NCBI RefSeq assembly: GCF_026965555.1
Contig: NZ_CP114040.1
Location: forward strand, 7,910,001 to 7,974,000
Source of the DNA: Nannocystis punicea
GTDB taxonomy: Bacteria; Myxococcota_A; Polyangia; Nannocystales; Nannocystaceae
DNA: 64,000 bases
Direction: 5' to 3'
Position 1 is the stretch's first letter; each line of letters begins with the position of its first letter. Under the pieces are notes generated by a model that saw nothing but the letters and a program-made list of their open reading frames with translations, did not search any database and was not told the DNA's origin. Shown one piece after another: positions 35,201-42,567 of the stretch. The position numbers were made by a program, and so were the translations under genes.

Positions 35201-37689
35201 GGCAACTGGCGGGCGCGCATCTGCAGGGAGCCGTCCTGCCGGATGCACGCCTATTGGGGGCACGGCTCGATGGCGCCGACCTCAGCGGCGCGGACCTCCG
35301 ACGAGCCGACCTGAGCCAGTCTCACCTCGTCGGCGCGCGCCTGGTCCGCGCCAATCTCAGCGGTGCTTCGCTCGTGGGCGCGATTTTGCAAGCGACCGAT
35401 GTGGACGGCGCGTGCCTTGACGGCTGTGACTGGGGAGCTGCCACCTTGCGGTCGGTCTCGCTGTATGGCAGCGAATCACTAACGAAGCCGCAAGACTTCA
35501 CCGGCGCCGAGATAGACGCCGTCGACCTCCGTGCGACGCTCTGGCTCGCACCGCACGGCTTCGCGTCCGCACTCGTCGACAACAAGTGCGAACGACTGGA
35601 ATGGTCGATCCCCGGCTCGTCGTCCGCCCCGGTCACAGGCGCGATCGAATGCCTGCTCCCCCCTCAGGCGTTCTGGTGGGCGAATGACGTGCTCTGGACG
35701 CCGGACGGACGCTCGTTGGTTACGATCGATGCTTCAGGCCACGTCTGCGTGTGGACCTCATGTTCATTGCGACCCACACGGCGCTGGAAGGCGACCGACT
35801 TCGGCCAAAATCGGATCGCGCTGTCCGCCGACGGTCGATGGCTTGCCGCCTGGACCGAAGGGCAGGTCTTGACGCTATGGTCCATGTCCGAGGATAGCAA
35901 AGCGAGCCACAGAACCCCGGCCGGGCTGGGCGTGGGCTTCGCCGCCTGGGGCCGAGACAGGAGCTTGCTGGTGATCGTCACCGCGCACGGCGGCCTCTGG
36001 CTGTGGGAGCCGTCGAGCGCGCCGCGTCCGCTCGTTACTGACCTGCCGGGCCCAGGGCTCACGGCGCTGTTGCCGGGAGATGAGCACATCATCCTCTGCT
36101 TGCCCGAGAGCGGCCGCCTCGAGCTGCGCCGCCTCGCCGACGGCACGATCGAAACCTTCTGCGAGTTCGAAGCGCAGGCAGTGAGTCACTGCGCGTTGGT
36201 GGTGTCACGCGATGGTCGAGACCTCCTGCTGAAGACCCCGCTGCACCTCTTCATCCACCGCATCGAGGACGGGCTCCCGCTCGTCTCGTCGTTGAACAAC
36301 CGTACCCTGTCACCGGCTCCCGCCGTCGATTGGTCGCCGGACGGCGCGTGGATCGCTCTTGCGCGGGATACTCAACCCCCACTTCTGTGGAACACAGCGG
36401 CCTCGGCTTGGAGCCATCACCTGGAGGGCGGCCCATCGCATGCTTCACGGCTCCGGTTCTCCCCGGACGGGAAATGCGTCGCAAGTCTGTCCGACACGGG
36501 CACGCTGTTCGTCTGGGACACGACGTCAGGCCGCTTGATCGCCGAACAGGAGGCATCTGCCACGCCGATCGCTCAAGTTGCGCTGTCCGCGGACAATCGA
36601 CAGATGGTATTCTCGTACAGGAGCTATGCGCTGCATGTGTCCCTGCCGCGCCTGCGCACCGAGCGAGGCGTGCGCTTCACCCACGAGCACACGATGACGC
36701 TCGCCCCGGACGGTTCCGGGATCGTCATCGTAGACGGTCATTCGCTCGTATATGAGGGCTTCGATGATTCCGTGCGCAACGTCCTCGATCGCTGCGAACG
36801 TCACGACGACAACGCCTGGGACCGTGGCCACTTCACAGCGGACGGGCGATGTTTTGTCTGCCGGATCTCCGACGATCCCCGCCACGAGATCGCTGCCTGG
36901 AACGTGTCGACCGGCGAGAAGGTCCTGTCCCACCGACTGCCGGATCCTTCGGCCACCGTGATCCGCCAAGCGCATACCGTCGACATGAACCAAGGCGTCG
37001 TGATCGCTGGGGGCTTGTCGAAGGGCCGCGCGTCGTTCGAAATCTGGCGCCAGGGCGAGAGTCCGCGGGTGTTCTTCGGGCCCGAGTCCAACTGCATCTA
37101 CCAGCTCGCCGTCGATGCGCGCGGTGAGTTCCTCGCCACCGGGGGCCAGGGTCGCCAAGTCACGCTGTGGGACCTGCTCGGCTGTATCGGCTCACCCGGC
37201 AATTCGTCCTCGACGCCCGCCGAGTTGCGGCTCGGGGTCCTGAAGACCAGCGGCATGCTGATCGACAAGCTACGATTCGCACCTCAGGCTCCGTTGCTTG
37301 CGGCCGCCAGCGGCGACAGCGTCTACTTGTTCGACGCGCGCTCGCAGGAGCGCCTCCACGAGCTCCGCGGGCACGGATTTCGCGTGAGCAGCCTGGCCTT
37401 TAGCACCGACGGCCAGTACCTCGTGGTCGGTGATTGGTCGGGTCAGGTGAAGCTGTGGTCCGTAGCTTCGGGTGAATTGCTACTTACCATGCACACAAAA
37501 GACGGCGTCGGCTGCGTTGCTACCCGCCAGGCGCAATACGCGACGAACGGTCCGTCCGTCCCGCTCGATGGGTGGTACGCATGGCGTCAAGGCGTCTGCG
37601 TACCGCTCCGACGACTTGAGCACGTCGCCGACGGCTCGGCGAACATCCCGACGCTTCTCGCGTATGACCTCGGGATTGCGCTGGACTGA
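32296..37689 (+). CDS. giant kinase-NTPase-pentapeptide-WD40 signalling protein
   Basis: A 1,797-residue protein with five modules. Residues 1-85 are a small helical domain (LSELLVTLFDDPELRRFVDP) resembling effector-associated domain 1 (death-like). The kinase spans ~97-350: GEGGFAEVW, Lys127, HRDVNPSN (219-226) and DFD instead of DFG (239-241). A P-loop NTPase follows (LRGVPGSGRTHT ~571-582; Walker B VLIIDDLD ~643-650), then pentapeptide repeats (~975-1050, LDGADLSGADLRRADLS) and WD40 repeats to the end (SPDGKCVASLSDTGTLFVWD and similar). This is the layout of STAND-like conflict sensors: the WD40 part should detect a trigger, the NTPase act as switch, and the N-terminal domain recruit a partner carrying the same adaptor. 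Confidence 0.85.
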   Translation: MRSQRLSELLVTLFDDPELRRFVDPYELRHDLPGAAATLRMLADAVVGCLERQGFITLEIFDRLRQERPNRSTEILEVQRLLLPDTPLQARAIWGERYRLEERLGEGGFAEVWRAVDTETAEYVALKVLHQRHAQDEVRLKRFSRGAQALSRLRHPGLVVVREPIACEGSRHYYVMDHVEGVTLARLASEESLGRRDLLALVLQVGDALASVHDAGMLHRDVNPSNILVTRDFRAKLIDFDLVSGPGYVPLTTQSPLGTFPFMAPELLDGRSEAGPAADVYGLAMTTLFALLGGHLAFGQAWHVTSALLDRMQATSRMRGILDAALQLAPAHRTRSVRDFCGAIRAAYAFELDDRREAQFVLVKQPETRIHAAVAPEFHADGSLRLWSPTEIECLPGFELDGLRARPAETVERDALASRSSRTLDELVPYFESLRTAASLLALQGHRPAWIGLTPRDTPVLLLPSGHMILVDEGAPPSEDVALARGMMKHSGVPVAALDILPEPPPPGFIAVGREIRRAAADESRLRRLAKFPRSVAGRNGLSLHAQAGEVAPALKHLHDWWKSPQPVAVLRGVPGSGRTHTLQLFAAQLAQNALTQGGVPVFFICARDWRAPFRISDLLQRDNCTDREIATIKLAVQKNECVLIIDDLDVPAQPTELATLLTEVTTEIEEWRGPTSKILVATVTSRPDFADWRIDLVMPDEVIRSALESELRDPVNQMSVQNRLVASGVWSLMRIPRLAQALFEIIRKGREPVPESVFPAIEAYLDAWTELVGRHLPCLTSEQIRLALEALSVRLWHQSAGVSGDSISIAALVETLKTHVGTQGAALAARIIDPVLFTREKRYSQLLKWRMQEVARRDRTPVAPYQPPRQQGTRRAELESVCFAHDMILECLLASHLVRGLATGPDVLTGPRLSPNLCAFIRIMPGWSQTRTTLVEVLTSSYRAEISENALLLAIGDHSLASTIELPWQLAGAHLQGAVLPDARLLGARLDGADLSGADLRRADLSQSHLVGARLVRANLSGASLVGAILQATDVDGACLDGCDWGAATLRSVSLYGSESLTKPQDFTGAEIDAVDLRATLWLAPHGFASALVDNKCERLEWSIPGSSSAPVTGAIECLLPPQAFWWANDVLWTPDGRSLVTIDASGHVCVWTSCSLRPTRRWKATDFGQNRIALSADGRWLAAWTEGQVLTLWSMSEDSKASHRTPAGLGVGFAAWGRDRSLLVIVTAHGGLWLWEPSSAPRPLVTDLPGPGLTALLPGDEHIILCLPESGRLELRRLADGTIETFCEFEAQAVSHCALVVSRDGRDLLLKTPLHLFIHRIEDGLPLVSSLNNRTLSPAPAVDWSPDGAWIALARDTQPPLLWNTAASAWSHHLEGGPSHASRLRFSPDGKCVASLSDTGTLFVWDTTSGRLIAEQEASATPIAQVALSADNRQMVFSYRSYALHVSLPRLRTERGVRFTHEHTMTLAPDGSGIVIVDGHSLVYEGFDDSVRNVLDRCERHDDNAWDRGHFTADGRCFVCRISDDPRHEIAAWNVSTGEKVLSHRLPDPSATVIRQAHTVDMNQGVVIAGGLSKGRASFEIWRQGESPRVFFGPESNCIYQLAVDARGEFLATGGQGRQVTLWDLLGCIGSPGNSSSTPAELRLGVLKTSGMLIDKLRFAPQAPLLAAASGDSVYLFDARSQERLHELRGHGFRVSSLAFSTDGQYLVVGDWSGQVKLWSVASGELLLTMHTKDGVGCVATRQAQYATNGPSVPLDGWYAWRQGVCVPLRRLEHVADGSANIPTLLAYDLGIALD

Positions 37690-37741
37690 CCATTCCGAAC
37701 CACAACGCCTCGTCCGTTTGGGCTGGGTTTCCGGGGGTAGC

Positions 37742-38947
37742 TCATCGCCCGTAAATGTCGGTCTCTGGGTTGTACGCCCTCCAATCGAACCAATAGTCCC
37801 AAAGGACGGGTACCGGCGTCATGCACGAGGGTCCGGCTGTCGCGTCATCCGCCTTTGCGGCCGCTACCTTCACCGCGCAGCCGCGGAAGTCCCACAGGCT
37901 CCCCTCGGCGTCGCGCAGATGCTCCGCGTCGGCTGGCGCGAGCAGCAAAGTCTTGCCGTCCAAGCGCCGCTCGAATGCCCGCAGCATCCGCCCGCCGCCG
38001 GACCACAGCACAACTGGCACCTCGCCCAACTCGTCGAGGATCACCGGATCGGCCGCCAGCCGGCTCGCCTCGTACGCCCTCGCCTGCCCGCTCACCACGA
38101 TCCCAGCGACGAGCGCCCGCGGAGGCAGCAGCGAGTCGCTCGTGTCGACGACCGTCGGCAGCTTGTCGATACCGGGCTCCCAGTCGCGCTCGTAGCTGCC
38201 CACACGGTCAGGTTCGCCGAGGAGCACCTGCCCCGCGGATGACTCGACCCGGAAGCGCGCGACCGTCAGCTCGTCGCTGTGGACCCGCTCGAGCTGCGCC
38301 CCCGTCATCGGCCCCGCGATGCACTCGCCGCTCACCTGCTGCCAGAAGCTCCCCGTCTCCTCGTCGCGCATAAGGAAGTTCTGGTTGTGGATCCCCGCGA
38401 GGTGGAATGTCAGCGTCTTGCCCTGGATTGTCCGCGCCCACACTAGACCAGTGTGGCAAAGCGTTCAATATGTCACGACGATCGGCTGATCTCCGACGAC
38501 GTCATTGAGCACGTGATGGTAGGCCATCACCTCAACCGGGTACGCCCGCGCCGCCTCGCCCACGCGCACCGCCATCACGATCGCCTCGTCGGGCAGGCCC
38601 GACTCACTCGCCGCCGCGAAGCGCGGCGCCGGCATCGGCTCGAACATCTTCTCGAACACGTTGATCCGTGACAGCCCGCCCGCGCCGAGCGTCAGCAGTA
38701 GCATCACCACCGCGCCGCTCCGCCGCCACCACCCGCCGGGCCAGGCGCGCACCACAGCAGCCGCGGCCATGAGACCTGCCCCAAGGAGCAGCCACGGTCC
38801 GAAGCGCAGCACCCACAGCGCGACGGCCAGCTCAGTCGGACCCTGCGGTCGGAACGGGCGCATCACCCACAGCGGCGTGATCAAGGTCGCCAGCGCGATG
38901 AGCAGCGCACCAAGGCCGAGGAGTACGAAGGGACGTCGCGTTGACAT
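37742..38947 (-). CDS. DUF3179 selenoprotein, intact copy on the element
   Basis: A 401-residue protein if the in-frame TGA at 38465-38467 is read as selenocysteine (residue 161). The codons on both sides are in one frame and together give a normal full-length DUF3179 protein. Three transmembrane helices (about 7-27, 41-65 and 75-92) anchor it; the rest lies outside the cytoplasm. The active site reads IVVTY-Sec-TLCHTGLVW, the place where Cys homologues have a CxxC, so this is a UxxC redox motif. A perfect 7-bp hairpin with a GGUCU loop starts 8 bases after the UGA. It sits 155 bp from the right end of the element and may replace the gene the element disrupted. Confidence 0.82.
38439..38457 (-). 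promoter_or_regulatory. bacterial SECIS-like hairpin in the intact DUF3179 gene
   Basis: On the minus strand CCACACT-GGTCT-AGTGTGG forms a 7-bp stem with a five-base loop. The loop GGUCU is identical to the apical loop of the E. coli fdhF SECIS recognised by SelB, and its first G lies 16 bases after the UGA, close to the fdhF spacing. Compared with the att core the top base pair is U-A instead of C-G, a compensating change. Confidence 0.75.
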
Positions 38948-39021
38948 AGGCCATGAGGATACACCGAGAGGCGGTTGCGCTCAGCGTGAAGTTGCCCCGC
39001 GCGGCCTTGATCCCCTGGGGT

Positions 39022-39045
39022 GGTTTTGGTAAAATTTGGGCACAG
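39022..39045 (+). repeat. subterminal repeat near attR
   Basis: GTTTTGGTAAAATTTGGGCAC (39024-39044) matches 4841-4860 apart from one substitution and one extra A, in the same orientation. It lies about 57 bp inside the right attachment core, in the non-coding end of the element (38948-39101). Confidence 0.45.
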
Positions 39046-39100
39046 CCTCGACACCAGCGCCCGAAAGCCCAGTACTCTCGATGACTTGCACGCCGACGAA

Positions 39101-39613
39101 TCACACCAGACCGGTGTGGCAGAGCGTTCAATATGTCACGACCAGCGGAGCCTCTCCCACGACGTCGTTGAGCACGTGGTGGTAGGCCATCACCTCGACC
39201 GGGTACGCCCGCGCCTGGTCTCCCACGCGAACCGCCATCACGATGGCCTCGCCCGGCAGCCCCGATTCGGCGGCGTCGGCGAACCTGGGCGCCGGCAGCG
39301 GCGCGAACATCTGTTCGAACACGTTCACCCGCGACATCGCCCCGGCGCCGAGCGTCAGCAGCAGCATCACGATCGCCCCCGAGCGTCGCCACCAGCCGCC
39401 CGGCCATGCTCGCACCAATGCGGTCACCGCCATCACGCCCGCTGCAAACAACAGCCACGGCCCGAACCGCAGCACCCACAGCGCCACCGCCAGCTCGGTC
39501 GGCCCTTGCGGGCGGAACGGGCGCATCACCCACAGCGGGGTGACCAGCGTCGCCACGGCGACGAGCAGCGCGACGAGGCCGAGCAGGACGAACGGGCGAC
39601 GGTTCGAAGGCAT
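39101..39613 (-). pseudogene. DUF3179 selenoprotein, N-terminal half, cut at attR
   Basis: From ATG 39613 this encodes three membrane helices and the conserved stretch AYPVEVMAYHHVLNDVVGEAPLVVTY, the Sec TGA at 39128-39130 (codon 162), then TLCHTGLV up to the att core. Element sequence adds a stop (TGA 39101-39103), so at most a 170-residue membrane fragment without the main domain is made. The other half is at 4022-4719. It keeps the SECIS-like hairpin because that hairpin is the duplicated att core. It lies 90 bp downstream of the AhpD-like selenoprotein gene on the same strand, so the original gene was probably the second of a two-gene operon. Confidence 0.85.
39102..39119. other. attR core of the integrative element
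   Basis: This is the exact second copy of the 18-mer at 4702-4719, 34,400 bp away. To the right the broken DUF3179 N-terminal half continues; to the left lies element DNA with no similarity to the gene. Confidence 0.8.
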
Positions 39614-39702
39614 GCCAGGAGGGTACACCGCCGCACGCGCCCTGTCTCCCGCTCGCCGCGGATTCCGCCCGATCACCCCGGCAGAACAGCGGCGTCCTGC
39701 CC

Positions 39703-40287
39703 TCACCGCTTGCGCCCGGGCGCCAGCGGGTCCTCGCCCCATTCGGGCTCGAACTCTCCGCCGAGGCCGTCGACCAGCCGATTGTAATAATTGAACAGCG
39801 CAGTGATCTGCACGATCTGGTGGATCGCCACGTCGTCGAACCCGTGGGCGCGCAGGCCCTCGATCTCGGGCTTGCCGAGCGCCTTGCTGTCGCGCGTCAG
39901 CGCCACCGCGACGTCGATCATCGCCCGGTCGGCTGGCGACAGGACGGCAGTGTCCGGGTCGCGCTCGAGCGCGTCGGCGATCGCGTGGACATCGGGTTGT
40001 GCCTCGACCTCGGCCCGGAGGTCGTCGCTGTGCGCGCGCGTTCAATACACGCACTTGTTGGTGCGGGACACCGCGACTGCGATCATCTCGCGCTGCGCCC
40101 GCGACAGCGGACCGGGGCCGAACATCAGTTCGCGGTACAGGTCGAGCGACGTCTGCAGGACGCGCGGCTGGACGCTCTGGATCCGCAGCACGTTGAAGAT
40201 CTTGCCGGCGCGCGCGAGCGCGGCGCGGTAGATCCGCGCGAGGAGGCCGTCAGCGTGCTCGGGGTCGACGATCCGGATCCATGCCAT
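39703..40287 (-). CDS. AhpD-like peroxidase-related selenoprotein (CxxU)
   Basis: A 194-residue carboxymuconolactone decarboxylase/AhpD-fold protein when the in-frame TGA at 40042-40044 is read as selenocysteine (residue 82). Upstream of it lies PLSRAQREMIAVAVSRTNKCVY, downstream TRAHSDDLRAEVEAQ, then DRAMIDVAVALTRDSKAL and ITALFNYYNRLVDGLG. AhpD-like enzymes have CxxC followed by His here; this one has C-V-Y-Sec with a His four residues later, so Sec takes the second thiol position. Start at ATG 40287 (AWIRIVDPEHADG). A perfect 6-bp hairpin follows the UGA. The protein should reduce peroxides or act in thiol exchange in the cytoplasm. It precedes the DUF3179 selenoprotein gene. Confidence 0.8.
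40006..40023 (-). promoter_or_regulatory. SECIS-like hairpin of the AhpD-like gene
   Basis: On the minus strand GACCTC-CGGGCC-GAGGTC forms a perfect 6-bp stem with a six-base loop containing GGG. It begins 18 bases after the UGA, within the range for bacterial SECIS elements. The loop differs from the GGUCU of the DUF3179 gene. Confidence 0.55.
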
Positions 40288-40405
40288 GTCGCCCACTGTA
40301 CCGCGATCGGCGCCTCCCGAGGAGGTCCGCGAAGCGCCCTCGCCCATCCCATGCCGCAGAATCCTTCGTCTGCCGCCCCCGTGCGCGGCGGGCTATGCTT
40401 CGGTG

Positions 40406-41248
40406 GTGCGCCTCGCCTGGGCGACCGACATCCACCTCGACTTCCTCGACGACGAGCAGGTGCGGCGATTCGCGGCCGAGCTCGCCGCGCCGCGGGCCGA
40501 CGCGCTCGTGCTGAGCGGCGACCTCTCGCACGCCGAGCACCTCGAGCATCACCTGCGCCTGCTCGCGCAGGGCGTGCCCGGGCCGATCTACTTCGTCCTC
40601 GGCAACCACGACTACTACGGCAGCTCGGTCGCGGCCGTGCGCGCGGCCGTGCTCGACCTCGGGGCCCGGCGGCCGCGGCTCTCGTGGCTCCCGGCGGCCG
40701 GGGTCGTCCGCCTGACCGATCGGACAGCTCTGATCGGGTGCGACGGCTGGGCCGACGCGCGGATCGGCAACCCCGACACCACCCCCGTGGTGCTCAACGA
40801 CTTCTTCCACATCGAGGAGCTGGCCGACACCATCGATCCGGCCGCGCGCGCCAACCCGCGCCAGTTCCGCGGCACCGATCGCACGCGCCTGCACGCCGAG
40901 CTGCGGGCCCGCGGGGACGCCGAGGCCGCCGCCCTGCGCCCGCTGCTGCGCGACGCCCTGCGCGAGTTCGCCGAGGTCGTCGTCGTCACCCACGTGCCGC
41001 CGTTCGCCGAGGCTTGCTGGCACGAGGGGCGCCACTCCGACCTCGACTGGCAGCCCTACTTCACCTGCGCGGCCGTCGGCGACGTCCTGCGCGAGGCCGC
41101 CGCGGCCCGGCCCGAGCGCCGGCTCACCGTCCTCTGCGGTCACACCCACGGCGCCGGCGAGGCCCAGATCCTCGCCAACCTCACGGTGCTCACCGGCGGC
41201 GCCGAATACCGCCGGCCGGAGCTGCAGCGGGTGCTCGAGGTCGCATAG
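40406..41248 (+). CDS. calcineurin-like metallophosphoesterase
   Basis: A 280-residue phosphoesterase outside the mobile element. All metal motifs are present: AWATDIHLDFLD, LSGDLSHAEH, VLGNHDYYGSS, VTHVPPFAEACWH and LCGHTHGAGEA. No signal peptide is present. The GTG at 40406 is chosen because TATGCT lies six bases upstream (leaderless pattern); a GTG three bases earlier is equivalent. It is divergent from the AhpD-like selenoprotein gene and convergent with the kinase gene at 41280. Compact stand-alone members of this family act on nucleotides or other phosphoesters; the substrate is unknown. Confidence 0.85.
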   Translation: MRLAWATDIHLDFLDDEQVRRFAAELAAPRADALVLSGDLSHAEHLEHHLRLLAQGVPGPIYFVLGNHDYYGSSVAAVRAAVLDLGARRPRLSWLPAAGVVRLTDRTALIGCDGWADARIGNPDTTPVVLNDFFHIEELADTIDPAARANPRQFRGTDRTRLHAELRARGDAEAAALRPLLRDALREFAEVVVVTHVPPFAEACWHEGRHSDLDWQPYFTCAAVGDVLREAAAARPERRLTVLCGHTHGAGEAQILANLTVLTGGAEYRRPELQRVLEVA

Positions 41249-41251
41249 CGG

Positions 41252-41279
41252 ACATGCTCCCCGGGACATGCCCTTCCAG

Positions 41280-41287
<8 letters not shown>
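41252..41287. repeat. three 14-bp-spaced CATG repeats between convergent genes
   Basis: ACATG starts at 41252 and 41266, and TCATG at 41280, exactly 14 bp apart (units ACATGCTCCCCGGG and ACATGCCCTTCCAG). The outer parts GGACATG (41250-41256) and CATGTCC (41281-41287) are complementary, so a hairpin between the two gene ends is also possible. Confidence 0.55.
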
Positions 41288-42311
<1,024 letters not shown>

Positions 42312-42567
42312 CTGCGGGCGCAGGGTAACACAGATCTCCGGCGGCCTCGGGGCCTTCAGCCCGCAGCGCGGTCTTTATCGGGGGCGCGACCGCCCCCGTC
42401 TCGCTCCCGTGAAATAGACCGCTCCCACGCGCGCGTCACGTCGGGGTCACGCGCGGGCGCGCGCGTCGTGAGGTCGTGACATTGCATCCGGGGTCGTGAC
42501 ATTCGGGTCGAATCATTGCTCGAGACGTCGTTTGTCAGCACCCGACGGCTTCACCAGGATGCGCGCC

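Larger units (their letters stand above)
4720..39119. mobile_element. 34.4-kb integrative element inserted in a selenoprotein gene
   Basis: The element is delimited by the 18-bp direct repeats at 4702-4719 and 39102-39119 and has a tyrosine integrase at its left end. The flanks are the two halves of one DUF3179 gene in the same strand and phase, which shows that it interrupted that gene. Cargo includes TIR, CHAT, kinase and NTPase-WD40 proteins and, at the right end, an intact homologue of the interrupted gene. No conjugation, relaxase, replication or phage structural gene was recognised, so it resembles a non-conjugative genomic island mobilised by its integrase. Confidence 0.78.

Noticed and set aside
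38465..38467. TGA in the DUF3179 gene read as a true stop, giving two separate genes
   Set aside because: The downstream frame continues in the same phase with the rest of the domain, the TGA sits at the redox Cys, and a SECIS-like hairpin follows; the same arrangement is seen in the homologous copy at 39128.
39101..39103. Second in-frame TGA in the broken N-terminal half as another selenocysteine
   Set aside because: It spans the junction with element DNA, no homology continues after it, and no hairpin follows; it is an incidental stop.
4720..39119. Prophage or conjugative element
   Set aside because: No capsid, tail, terminase, relaxase, coupling protein or type IV secretion gene was recognised in the interval.
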